Part shown: piece after piece, positions 1 to 10,846 of the stretch
Position numbering within the stretch: the first letter of the stretch is position 1
Layout: each line of letters opens with the position of its first letter
Source of the DNA: Euprymna scolopes
Taxonomy: Eukaryota; Mollusca; Cephalopoda; Sepiida; Sepiolidae
Direction: 5' to 3'
Length of the DNA: 22,242 bases
Assembly (NCBI GenBank): GCA_024364805.1
Contig: CM044493.1
Span: 71,665,170 to 71,687,411 of the forward strand
The notes under the pieces: generated by a model
What the model saw: the letters and a program-made list of their open reading frames with translations, nothing else
Told to the model about the DNA's origin: nothing
Databases searched by the model: none
Translations under genes and position numbers: made by a program

Positions 1-17
1 ATATATATATATATATT
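1..17. repeat. (AT)n microsatellite at window edge
   Basis: An alternating AT run is cut by the left edge of the window. Confidence 0.9.
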
Positions 18-639
18 AAAAATAATAAACTTATTTTGCAAACACAATTCTTGATTCAAACAATTTCACATAAACTCAATGGGGCAGCTAAGAGATCATA
101 ATTTTTCTAGTATATATGTTATACTAAACTGACTTAATCTATGTTTGTTTCCCTAAGGTATATTTCATATATACGTTAATTACACAAGATATATGCCAAA
201 ATTTTCCTCAGTTTGGGGATTGAGTTATCTTTTAAAAAAATCTTCCATTTTAATTGTTTGAATTAAATGCAATTTGCAGTTAACTCAGTGACTTACACTC
301 TCACCCTTTTTCATTGTATGTTGTTTGAAATCTTCATGGCCACCACATTCTTATTTTATAAGTTTTTCACCACCACCCTCTCTCAACAAGATAACTGGGA
401 AAAGGAAAAAGAAAAGAATTGGAATAGTAGATTATAAACAAAAATGAATGTCACCAGACGTGATATTGTTTTAGATCTAGATGTGGATATAGAGATGGGG
501 ATATATAGTGAGCAAAAAGAGACTAATTTGGGGGTTTGTCTTTATTTTCTCATTAAACTGGGTCAAAAACTCACTTCCTCCTCATTCAAGCAGCATAATC
601 TGAGCTCAATGGGTGACTCAGCTGCTCTCCTTTTACTAG

Positions 640-640
<1 letters not shown>
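18..640. other. Unassigned AT-rich sequence with a 66-codon open frame
   Basis: An ATG frame opens at 444 and reads about 66 non-repetitive codons (starting MNVTRRDIVLDLDVDIEMG) before it runs into a (TA)n array at about 642. There is no splice donor of good quality and no domain that I know. I treat it as chance, and I see nothing else in this stretch. Confidence 0.3.

Positions 641-641
<1 letters not shown>

Positions 642-675
<34 letters not shown>
642..675. repeat. (TA)n microsatellite, about 34 bp
   Basis: An uninterrupted alternating TA run ends at tatgcatatatta. Confidence 0.95.
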
Positions 676-678
<3 letters not shown>

Positions 679-811
679 TATATTAAGTTATAAAATATAT
701 ATGGCACCTACTACCTAGCTCTACTTACGTATTGAGCACTCGAGTAAATACTCAAAGTTCACGCATGGATTTATACTTTCGTATATTAATTTATGTGATT
801 AAATGAAGTAG

Positions 812-813
<2 letters not shown>

Positions 814-846
<33 letters not shown>
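814..846. repeat. (TA)n microsatellite, about 33 bp
   Basis: An uninterrupted alternating run, only about 140 bp from the previous one. Confidence 0.95.
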
Positions 847-848
<2 letters not shown>

Positions 849-1684
849 CATTCACATATGATTTTATTGTAATATAAAATGCGTTTCTCGGGTAAAAAAT
901 GATGAATTTCTTCATATTTGATAAAGATTAAGTGTAGTCTTAAAGAAGCTATGCAACTTTTATATTTCGGACAGTCTCCTGTCTCTTTTCAAAAAATGTA
1001 TTTTCCAATTAGAAAAAAGAAGTGAATAAATATAAAAGTTTTATGAATAATTGGACATCACGTATCTTTAAATGTTTTTTAATTTGTTTTTATCATTTCG
1101 TTAGTTTTCTTTTTTTTTTCATACTATAAACAATGTTTTATATTAATTGTCCGTTAATAATTCTCTTATGTTTACATGTGTCCAGCGGCTTTACATAAAA
1201 TTTTACACTTGAATTTCAAAGAGATTTTCTCGTTTTTTATTATTAACGTTAATGTACATGCATCATGTTTATATTACATTTTAGTACAAGTTGTTTACGT
1301 AATTGAATATTATATTACAATTCTAAATCATTAAAATATTATATATAATTATTTCTTAGTTAATTATAAAAGTTTGTCAAATATGTAAACTTTAATTCAA
1401 GTTATATAACTTATAGATTTACATCATATACTAATACTATCCAGAATATTATTTATGATAAACATTTTTTAAAAATAATTCTTCTAAAATAAGAAACGAG
1501 AATGGATATCATTACGCACATTAGGTTAATTATTCAATTAGAGATGTTTATGCTATTTTAATGTTTTAACATTTCAAGAAAAATGTAAATGTTCCTTACG
1601 TCTGTTTCATAATAAAGCAGATTATAATAAAATAAATGTGTTCAAATACGATATGATTTAAATAGAATGTGTGTTTCACATGAT
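847..1684. other. AT-rich sequence, nothing recognised
   Basis: This is low-complexity A/T with many stops in all frames. No repeat pair, transposon end or RNA gene was seen. Confidence 0.5.
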
Positions 1685-1862
1685 AGTGTTGTAATGGTCA
1701 GTAGCCACAATTCTCTCTCATGCTGAAATGGTCAGCAGCATCTTTGCTCTCACCTTTGACCATCCACTACCTTCCACAATGCCAATGTGGTATGACTGCT
1801 ATTGACAGCAAGCACATGGCTTCATAAATGTAATAGCACTGCTTCACTAGATGTTGACTCAT
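1685..1862. other. Less AT-rich non-repetitive island (possible conserved non-coding element)
   Basis: The base composition is clearly more balanced than its surroundings and the sequence is not simple. AATGGTCAGTAGC (1693) and AAATGGTCAGCAGC (1726) form a near-direct repeat. ATGCTG (1720-1725) and CAGCAT (1736-1741) form a small inverted repeat. There is no long open frame. An intronic enhancer is possible but not shown. Confidence 0.25.
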
Positions 1863-2884
1863 ATCAAAATAATGGTTCATCCTAGTTACAATATTATTTT
1901 AAAAGTTGTTTGATTATAATATAAAACACATTTTTTTAATCCAAAACATTAAAAATCGATTTTTCGTTAGTTTTATAATTAATTTTCCTTAGATTTTACC
2001 TTAAAATCAGAATTTATTTTCATAATAGAGAATATAAAAAAAAAACAAATAAATAAATAGAATTTTTGGTCTCATTCATGAGATTATTTTTCTTTCAACT
2101 TGAAAAATATATTTAGTCAACAAATACATGTGAAATATTCCTTGTCGTAAAGTTTTATATTTTCTAAAAGATCACTGAATTTAATACTGTCAGTAAAAAT
2201 TAATTTTCTATTATTACATAAGTAATATTTTCAGGTAATATAGTTTAATATTAGTTACAAAGTTTTATACAATGTACATTTTTATTCCGTTTTAATAATA
2301 ATAAAAAAATAAACTAAAGAAAAATCGGTTTAAGATTATATGTATAAAATTCTTTATTGGTAATATTTTTGAAACAGTATTCAAAAGAAATGGCTACAAT
2401 TTAAATAAATTATTGATAAAACCCTATTTTTTACAAGAATTTATAACTTTGGCACATTTTTACAGCAAATCAATTAACAGAATGGGATGATGGTCATTAG
2501 TGCAAAGTGGTAAAAAGCGATAATTCTATAGTTATTTAACAACTTGTATGAATAAAATGGGCATAATTCCGTGCATAATTTATCCACATTTTGATAATTA
2601 ATAATGAGATTTATTACGTAATGATAAAGACAGTTTAATGATAATAGCAATCACAATACATACGCATGAAATTTGAGATTAGTTGACATATTTATAAAGC
2701 TACCTCACATTACTATATTTTATTAAAAAAAGTATGTAATTTTTAACATTAAAAATCTTAGCATAAAATATATACACAATTTCCGTCCTTCCAATAATTT
2801 TATAATTCCTATAAATTATTTTCAATTATTTTTGCTTTTTTACTATTTATTAAATATATTTCACATTTATTATATTAAAAATAG
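1863..2884. other. AT-rich sequence, nothing recognised
   Basis: Only A/T-dominated sequence with dense stops was seen. Confidence 0.5.
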
Positions 2885-3000
2885 CACCAGCGAATAAAAA
2901 TCCAGGATTCTGACCATTAAAGTATTTTCCTGCTTTATCGTCGGCAGCATTTGAAATGTTGAAATGACATATTATTTTATCTATTTCTATTGGTATTATT
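2885..3000 (-). mobile_element. Possible degraded tRNA-derived SINE fragment
   Basis: On the minus strand the stretch reads ...TTTCAAATGCTGCCGACG... and then CTTTAATGGTCAGAAT. This resembles, from memory, the B-box part of a very common octopus tRNA SINE (TTCAAATTCCGCCGAGG followed by CTTTCGGGGTCGATAAAT). The match is gapped and eroded, and no tail or target duplication was found. A chance resemblance cannot be excluded. Confidence 0.35.
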
Positions 3001-3114
3001 ACACACTTTTTTACAAAATCTTTGTTTACATAAAGTTTACACATGTAGTTTTTTTTACCGCTTCATATACGAATTTAGCTCTAAATATTCTAGTTTTGGA
3101 GTTATATATAAAAT

Positions 3115-3480
3115 GTCTCCTTTAAACCTCAAGAGACAATAGATACCCCATGTAAAGGTGCCTGTGTAAGGAATCTATAATGAAGGAAGGGTTGTACTAT
3201 TCCAACTGCATCTCTTCTGAACCGATATTGTTCCATTCTAGTGGCAAAATGTCCGGGGACGACTGTAAACAATGCTAGGATAAGCAAAGACTAATTATTT
3301 TCAAGTTTTCCTTCTTCTAGATTAGTTCTGCAATAAAAATCTGGGAATATATTCTACTTATTATTTTATTCATAGCTGGATGGAGGATATGTGGATTTAT
3401 ACATTTCTCAAATGATGCAGCAGCCGAGACAATTCGAACCAAACTCACTAAGCACACTATCCGTGCCTGTAAACATTGCA
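3115..3480 (-). mobile_element. Degraded cephalopod-type SINE copy
   Basis: Read on the minus strand, from head to tail: a tRNA-like B box GGTTCGAATTGTC (near 3430); then TGTTTACAGTCGTCCCCG; then CGGTTCAGAAGAGATG and GGAATAGTAC; then TGGGGTATCTATTG; and TTTAAAGGAGAC. In the same order I recall, in an abundant octopus SINE, TGTTTACGTCCCCG, CGGTTCGGCAAAAGAGA, GAATAAGTAC, TGGGGTCGATTTG and CTAAAGGCGGTGC. Five ordered motif matches make homology plausible, with heavy divergence (an old copy). A (TA)n array abuts the head side. Confidence 0.5.
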
Positions 3481-3491
3481 TCACTTCCATG

Positions 3492-3494
<3 letters not shown>

Positions 3495-3527
<33 letters not shown>

Positions 3528-3539
3528 TATATATATATA
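3495..3539. repeat. (TA)n microsatellite, interrupted
   Basis: An alternating TA run of about 45 bp with one G interruption. It flanks the head of the SINE-like copy. Confidence 0.9.
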
Positions 3540-3833
3540 GACAACTTTAGTATGCTATACATTTCATTAGTTATACTTCTTAACATCACAAATAATAATT
3601 ATTAGCTTAATCTGTATATGAGTTTTCCCACTAAACAATGTAAAATTTGTTGAATGAGTAATTAATGTCATTAATTTGTCCTTATTCTCAGCAATTTTCT
3701 CTTGTAGTTATTGATTTCAATCACATTTTTCCCATGAATTTATTAACTGGGTGTATTTTTAATTATGGTTCATTATAAAAGCATCTACTCATTTTATTCT
3801 TATAATGACTACAATTAATTTACGTCTTTTTTC

Positions 3834-3873
<40 letters not shown>

Positions 3874-5924
3874 TGCATCACTATTTGGTCTAACATTTTT
3901 CCAATTTCCCTTCCAATAATTTTTTATAAGGTATTCATTACTCAAATTAATAGATTTAAAATATTGATGATTATGATCTAAATCTGAGATCAAAGAATTG
4001 TTTTGTTTATCATTGTTTTTTTTCTATTCTGTAAGTTATTTTTTAATATGACATAACAAAATCTTCTCTCAATAAGATATTTTAATATTATTTTGACTCT
4101 ATTAAATAATTATTTATAAAATTATAATTTAACATTTTCTTTTAAACTTCACTTAAAAATATCTTGATCATAACATAACTGTAATATGATTATAATTAAC
4201 TCCATAAAATTTCATTTTGAAAACAATAAATCAATTTCATTTTTATACATCAACTAGTTCTATAAAATTATGTGTAAAATAAAAATATGTTTGTCCTCTA
4301 CTTTTCTGTCAGCTAAAAAAAAATATATATATATAGACCTCAACAGATTATGAAAATTTCTCATATGTATGAAGTACAGAAACTCCAAGGAAAAGTTACT
4401 GAGCTGAGTGTATTGTTATTTATTATTAACAAACTCTGCTATTTGTCTAGATAGTTATTTAAACACAGACTAGCTTCATAATTTATTGTGCTTTTTCTTT
4501 TAATATGTAAAAAATCTCTACATAGAGTAAACTAAATATATTATGAATGGAATTATTATACATTTCTTATAAAATGGCAAAGTTTAGCAAGTTTTTCATT
4601 TGCTTTTTTATACCTCGTTTGAAATTTTATGCAACATTTCCACATCAGCAATTAAATACACAAACAATATCATTATACGAGACAAATTCTCCTGAATAGT
4701 TCATATAAATCCCCAAAATGCCTGGGTAAATTTTATACAATTTTTTTTAGTTCTGAATTTGCCTGGTTTATGTTTTCTATATTTTCTTCATTATTCCTAT
4801 TATTAATTTTTAGACAATTTGTTCCATAAAGATATTATTGTATACTTGTTTAGATATTACATATATTTTTAAACATTCATTAGGCATAATTTTACTGAAA
4901 ATAACAATTTTCACAAATAAAAACAAAATACAACACAGCGTGTTTGAATAAAATAGAAACACTTCCCTAAAAGAATATCAAAATGTGCCATGATATAGCA
5001 ACGCTTATATATGACACATTAACTTTTATAAGATCAACTTTTTATTCCTTTACAAAAAACATCAAGCTACTGCTAATTTTATGGTACCATGATTTACATA
5101 AGTTGAATTGTAAATTATATCCTTATAAAATTTTTGTAACCTTGAAACAAAAACAATTACTAAAGAATTATTTTATAAAAATTATTTGCACAATCTTTTA
5201 ATATTTACTTTTCAAAGTTTCCAGTCTAAAAGCTAATGTAATTATTCTGAGACAAAGAGTAGTTTAAATTTTAAGTAACAATATAAGGACATTCTTATCG
5301 ATAGACATTTTTTGTTGAATCAGTTTTCAGCATAAAAGTTGTAATGCATCAAATGAATACTGTTTGAACATTTTCAACATTAAATGACAACTATTTAAAA
5401 ACACACTTCTATCATATTCTAATTGTATTAAAAAAGATAGCACTTATAAAATGTTCTTATACGAACAATGTTACTTTTTAATGTGCTGCGGTCATGATAG
5501 TTCCAATCGAAGTGAACTTAATGTTTTATCCACCATATTGGCCGATTAAAAGAACAGTAACAATCCAATTATTATTAGTTCAATCTACTTCCAAGAGATA
5601 CAGGAAAGTTGTTAGTTGCTTTCTATTCCGTCAAATTACTTCTGAGAAACTTGTACGTGTAAAGAAACATGCAATAAACAAATGTATTAATAGTTTTATC
5701 CATGGAGCAGATATTCACATATTCTTTGGTTTCAAAAATCAAAGACAGCCTCAGTAGATGAGTAAATGGAAGATATGCAATGAATAAAATATAAATTGGA
5801 GAGGGTGTCTGCACTTGTAGAAGCAAGTTGTGAATGCAATATGGAGTTGTAATGGACAACAAGAATGGCATATAATGAGAAATCAATGTGACAAGAGCTT
5901 GGACTTGGTCAGTGATGGAGGGAG
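3540..5924. other. AT-rich sequence with a (CT)n array, no gene recognised
   Basis: An ATG-type frame of 87 codons at 5494-5757 and an overlapping reverse frame of 87 codons (5623-5886) both translate to sequences without a known motif and lack splice or signal context. I regard both as chance. Apart from the (CT)n repeat and a short TA run near 4322-4335, nothing was seen. Confidence 0.45.
3838..3871. repeat. (CT)n microsatellite, 34 bp
   Basis: A perfect CT dinucleotide run, pyrimidine-only on the plus strand. Confidence 0.95.
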
Positions 5925-6345
5925 TTGTGTGTCATGACCTAGCCATGGTGTGGTGGTGCTAGATGAGGAGAGTGAAAAATGGTCAGTAGTGGTGGTGGCT
6001 GGAGTTGTTGGCTGCCATTCTAGCATGAGGGGTTCCCACAGAGGTCACTTCTGCAGCCTATGCATTTTGACTGTGCTTTTACTCTCTCCTTCCTTCTCTA
6101 TTTCTCTTCTAAATCCATCTATTCTTTCTTCTTTCATCTCCTTTACACGATCCCACCGTCTCCCTTCTAGCTAGTAGCAGTGATGGTGATGGTGAAAGTG
6201 GGGGCAGCAGTAGCAAGGCCATTGAGGCAGTGGTGGTGACGGGTGGGCTGAGGATGCTGTGGAGAGTGACTGGCCAGCCGGCTGGTCTACTGCCGCTGGT
6301 AGTAGCCGTGGCTGGAGCTAGGTTATTTCCATATTGATTTTCTAC
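5925..6345. other. GC-rich, GGT-triplet-rich island
   Basis: This is the most GC-rich non-exonic stretch, with repeated GTGG/GGTGGTG words and several CpGs, inside strongly AT-rich DNA. On the plus strand a long pyrimidine tract (6077-6169) ends in CTAG (6167-6170), like a splice acceptor. A frame after it stays open for about 54 codons (SSSDGDGESGGSSSKAI...). On the minus strand an ATG frame of 129 codons (6109-6498) reads across the island and is rich in Pro, Ser, Leu and Thr. Neither product is recognised. It could be an untranslated exon, a non-coding RNA exon or a young GC-rich repeat. Confidence 0.35.
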
Positions 6346-6829
6346 CATCACAATGCTTGTGGTCAAGGAGATTCTTGGCTGGTTTGTCAGGAAGGATAGA
6401 CAGAAAGAGAAAGAGATGGAAGCCTCAAGATTGTTTCTTTTTCTTATTGGGAATTCCTGGAAATCACCCACACTTAGTGTTACTATGGACAAGTTCATTT
6501 ACTTGTATCAGGATTAATAATATCTTGTCAGTTAACTTGGAGAGAATCATCAGATTTTTACTCATAAACTTTTTTGTCTTAGAGTCACAAAGTGCTTTGC
6601 TTTTTTTACTCTGCCCTCATCTCTCACATGTCTTCCCTATGTTATGCATGTCGCTCATTGGGTGGGCGTTACAGCACAAAATAATCTAAAAAAAAAACAA
6701 AACAAAAAAAACATATCAGTTAGCTCCCTTTTTTAAGCACTGCTTTCATTTAAAAAGATGTCTACAAAAAATGCTTAGAGATTTTTCTTTGCTAAACTGA
6801 TGGTCAGTGTTATAGCCCATTTTATCAGT
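6346..6829. other. Unassigned sequence between two islands
   Basis: This is mixed composition ending in an A/C run (about 6689-6711). A frame with a non-ATG start (6357-6689, 110 codons) is hydrophobic and has no known motif. No gene is called. Confidence 0.35.
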
Positions 6830-7045
6830 AATGTGGAGAGACAAGGCCGTACTTTCTTCTCATTATGTCATGCGGCCTGTGTGTGAAGTGGACATGAAAC
6901 TATGGTCATTATATCCCGATTTTTTCCTGCATTGGATGTACGACGCAGGTGCTTTAGTGATGAATGATGGCTGAAAACCTGATGTCATCGGTACATCTTC
7001 CTTGCTTGGAGACATACAACAACGAATATGTAACCTTTTCACCCC
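6830..7045. other. Non-repetitive balanced island with an imperfect hairpin
   Basis: Composition is balanced relative to the surroundings. GATGTAC (6935-6941) pairs with GTACATC (6991-6997), and CAGGT (6946-6950) pairs with ACCTG (6977-6981), giving an imperfect stem around a loop of about 26 nt. There is no coding frame. It is an unidentified repeat or a conserved non-coding element. Confidence 0.3.
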
Positions 7046-8083
7046 TAACCCATGCTATTGATTTCTTCCGGTGAGAAGAATTATTCTTTCAATTTCTTTT
7101 CATTATTTTTCACACGCCTTATCTTTAAAGTTTAAAAACATATGCTTAAAGTTAATTATTCTTCTGAAGTCATTTTTGATGAGAAACATTTTTTTTTTAC
7201 TCTTCAACAATTTTTCTATATACGTTATTTATGTACTTGTCAACTTTGTTTGACTTGTTAAATTTCAGAACGCAGCGACATTAATATTTCCTATATATTT
7301 ATTATTCAAGATTTTGCTCCCTTTCTCATATTTTTTTTAATATAGAATGCGTCACTTAAAATCTAACAATAAATTTGGTTACACAGGTAGGAATTTTCTT
7401 TTAAATAGATGCAATTATTAAGATTTGATAACAGTTCCTTTTTTAAACATTTTTCTCAACTTCTATTTACAAATAGTCTTATTGTCGCTTTCTCAGAAAA
7501 AAGTTATGTAAGAGATGAATGTTTCTTATCTGTTTGTTGGAAGCAATTGTATTAAGGGTGTTTTAGAAAGCTCTTCGTCGCTTCTCTTTTCAAACTTTTC
7601 AACTACTATCTTTTGAATTAACAAAAAATTAAGAATTCAATTAGAAATAAAATTATAACTTCAGTTATTTTTACTTTCTTATCTGCATTATCTTTACGTT
7701 ATCTAGATCAGATAATACAAACTAGATAATATTTGTTTTATTAAGCTCTAATTTTCTAATGTTTTTCAAATCGTTAAAAAAAATTATGCTTATAATGTAA
7801 AGACCAATTACTATTAACTTTATTCACATTAAAGGTTTTAGAAATTATTTAAAAATACCAAACAATCTACATTCCCATTCTAAATCTCATAAATTCCAAT
7901 AATTATTCTTCATTTACTATTCATCCTTGAAAGTTTAATTACATACGGAACAATAACTTTGAAATTTAATCAATAAACGTGTTTCCACATTGCATAGAAT
8001 ATTTAGATAGTTTTACAATATTTTTTATACTTAATTTTCTCAGTAAACTTTCATAAAATACAAATTTAAACAAATTTTTATTA
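7046..8083. other. AT-rich sequence, nothing recognised
   Basis: Short hydrophobic frames only (for example a non-ATG frame, 7071-7253). No element ends or RNA genes were seen. Confidence 0.5.
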
Positions 8084-8437
8084 TTTGGATCATTCGGACT
8101 ACTTTTCTCATCTTGGATGTTATTCTCAAATAACGTCAGACCATCTCCAGATGTATTTTGTCGAACTCAGGAATATTTGTGTCAAACTCGGGAATCAATA
8201 TAGAATTTTGAACTGAATCCTTTATTTAAACCACAGAAGGATAAAAGTTTGTACTATTTTTTATGATATTTTTGTTATAACCTCTACTAAGGATTGAGCC
8301 TTCAGAAACCCGTCAGTTTTTAAAATGATTGTAATTTATCACTTTATCCGTTACGCCATGGCTTGATAGAGTTTACATCAGCTAAAACGATGTGAGAATA
8401 ACATCCAAGATAAAAATAGCAATCCGAATAATCCAAA
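8084..8437. mobile_element. 354-bp non-autonomous DNA element with about 45-bp terminal inverted repeats
   Basis: The left end TTTGGATCATTCGGACTAC and the reverse complement of the right end, TTTGGATTATTCGGATTGC, continue as matching arms through ATCTTGGATGTTATTCTCA. By hand count, 39 of 45 positions agree. TA flanks both ends (8082-8083 and 8438-8439), which fits a TA target duplication. The interior has no transposase frame. It holds two related 16-bp words (gtcgaactcaggaata, gtcaaactcgggaatc) and a minus-strand tRNA-like segment. This is a MITE of unassigned superfamily; the TA target suggests Tc1/mariner-like mobilisation, but this is not certain. Confidence 0.75.
8291..8358 (-). mobile_element. 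tRNA-like A-box/B-box segment inside the inverted-repeat element
   Basis: On the minus strand TGGCGTAACGG (8348-8358) fits a pol III A box, and GGCTCAATCC (8291-8300) is close to a B box (GWTCRANNC with one mismatch). They are 47 nt apart, more than in a normal tRNA but within the spread of old SINEs. No cloverleaf could be folded with confidence, so this is not a functional tRNA. It could be a SINE fragment captured by the MITE. Confidence 0.35.
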
Positions 8438-9714
8438 TAACATAAACTATGAATCTTTATCTAAAAATTCCTTAACAAAATTTTAATTATAACTAATAAT
8501 AAAATATTATTTGGTTATTATTTTATATTTGATTGTATTATTCATTCGTTTATTTTATAGTCTTGTATATAAGATTATGTCATTATACTGTATACTATGA
8601 TATATCAAATGTTTTATTATTATCATTATTATTCAATCACTTTATTAATATTCTCTTTTAAAATAAGACTATTGAACAGTGTTGATTACTCTTTATCTTT
8701 ACACATTTAATGACTCTCATATTTATCTTATGTGACACAAAAGAATGTTAACTGCATTTGTCTACTTACATATACACACAATTACTTTCCGGTAATGTTC
8801 ATATTTCTTAATAAATACAAATATTATGTTTTTATCTTAATATATATATTTTTTTATCTGATTATGCTGATCTATATTAAACATTTCAAAAATTATATTC
8901 TTCATAGAATTTTTTTTATCCTTCTATCAATTTATTTCTCCTCAGATCTGTGGATTCTGATCACTCAAAGAAGAGGTCCTATTTGAGCATTAACCTTTTA
9001 TTATCATACTAACCCTCTGCTTTTATTTTTAATTTACTGATATTAACAGACTTAACACAAATACTTGATAGTCAATATACAATTCTAAAAAATAAACAAA
9101 AACTATAGTAAAAATTATCAATTAAATAAAAATATACAAACATAATTTTCAGTATTCTTAAGACTGCATTAAATTTTGTTAATTAACGATACATTTTTCT
9201 TTTCTACTATATCCTTATTTGTATCAATATATTTAATGTACCTGTTTTATTAAATGATGAGTAAGCATTCAACTTTCAGGCCATACTATATACGTTTTAT
9301 TAGCAATTTTCAATATGAATATGAAAAAAGAGTTATTAATAAATAAAAAGTTGGCGTTAAAATTATGTGTACTAAATCATAAAAAATATAAATGAGTATT
9401 TAAAAGAAATATGCATGCTATAAAATACACAATAAAATTTATTTGCATCTGTTAAATTTCATTTACTTTGTTAAATGATTATTAATAATAATAGTAACAC
9501 AAGAGTAATTGTTAATTTATATAAAAAATATAATTTCTTAAAAAAACTGTTCAAAATAAGCTTGTGAAATTATTCTATTTTCTATTCAGTACAACACGTG
9601 CTTAAACGTTTATTAAAGTACAGATAACTAAATACAAGACGTTAAATGTTTACTTAAGTAAGAGGGATTACTATTACCAAATTTTCATTTTGTGAAAATA
9701 TGTAATCTTCAGAG
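8438..9714. other. AT-rich sequence, nothing recognised
   Basis: A/T-dominated sequence with only low-complexity frames (for example 8732-8986). Confidence 0.5.
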
Positions 9715-9935
9715 CTTTATCCATTCCACTAGTTTGGGAGCAGCCCTGTCTTCTGCTCCTAAAAAGGAGTCATTCATTTCCCCACTCCACCTTAAAATCA
9801 CTTGTTGAAATGCTCAACACATTTCCAACTTTCTTTTCAGTCATTAACTGCTTGATAAAAATTGAATCATCTGGCTGCAGCAAAAAGGAAACGTACTCCA
9901 GAAGCAGTTTCCTTTCTGTGACGTGTTAGGAATCA
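9715..9935. other. Less AT-rich non-repetitive island
   Basis: Composition is more balanced than its flanks and contains an inverted pair, GGAAACG...AGAAGC...GTTTCC (9887-9912). No frame, RNA gene or repeat relationship was seen. A conserved non-coding element is possible. Confidence 0.2.
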
Positions 9936-10500
9936 TAAATTAATTTTTATTTAAGAATATGCGCTGGATTTTAACAAATACAAATGACAAAAATAAATCA
10001 ATCTTCTCTTAACTGAATAGTTGATAACAACTATAATATCTACTTTAAGTAAATATTTGAAATATTATTTTTGTCTCATCTAACACATGTGATTTTGTAA
10101 CGAATGTACATGCTCAAACTTTTCACATTTCATAAGTTCATAATTACTAGAACCATCCCACAGAATCTACATGTGTTGGGATATTGTTTGCTTCCTTCAT
10201 TTATATCTAAACCAATTAGAAACATAACTTATTTTATTGCAAGATATTATTTTTTAAGGAATGGCAATTTGAGAAATATTGAAGAAACAAAGGGAAGAAC
10301 AATAAAATCGCTTGATATAGCTCATTAATGTGTAATATAATGGATTAGTTTCAATTTGTTAATCAATTTTAGTTATTATAAAATTGTAAATATTTAGTCT
10401 AACCAGCAAATGAATACTTTTTTATCAAACAAAGATATAACATCAAATAAATCGTAAAAATATAAAAGATACAGAAAATCTCATTTTTATTTTAAGTATA
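9936..10500. other. AT-rich sequence, nothing recognised
   Basis: One frame of 74 codons (10104-10328) lacks any motif and is treated as chance. Confidence 0.45.
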
Positions 10501-10508
10501 AACTATAG

Positions 10509-10838
10509 CAGGAGTTTCTAAACTACGGCCTGTAGACCAGATCCGATCTGCTAAAGTCTTTAATTTGGCCAGCGGAGCTCTTATTGAAAACATGAAAATA
10601 TTCAGAAAAAAATGTTAAATTGGAAATTTGTGAAAATAGTGTGGTGGCCTCTTTTTGTTCAGAAAATGATTTTTAAAAATGAGGTTTGGGAGAACGTTTC
10701 ATTAAAAAGTAAAGCTAATGAGCAAAACAGTCCAGGTTATTTATTTTTTTAATTATTTTGGTCAGCATAGCTCTAAAAAGTCAGCAATATGGCCCCCCCT
10801 CCCCTCTTCACCTTGTTCGAAAACTTTGGAGATCTTTG
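10509..10838. mobile_element. hAT-type non-autonomous element (330 bp)
   Basis: The left end is CAGGAGTTTCTAAACTACGG, and the reverse complement of the right end is CAAAGATCTCCAAAGTTTTC, with 10 of the first 16 positions matching. The left end has the CAG...TTCTNAAACTNNGGCC style of animal hAT elements. Flanking octamers aactatag (10501-10508) and aactaagg (10839-10846) agree at 6 of 8, fitting the 8-bp target duplication of hAT insertions. The interior has no transposase frame. A C-rich run lies near the right end (GGCCCCCCCTCCCC, about 10792-10804). It is clearly old from the erosion of both ends and duplication. Confidence 0.65.
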
Positions 10839-10846
10839 AACTAAGG

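Noticed and set aside
5494-5886. Overlapping 87-codon frames on both strands as genes
   Set aside because: There is no recognisable motif, no splice context and no repeat of codon-like structure. Overlap on opposite strands suggests chance.
8291-8358. A genuine tRNA gene
   Set aside because: The boxes are 47 nt apart and no convincing acceptor, anticodon or T stems form. At most it is a SINE-type relic.
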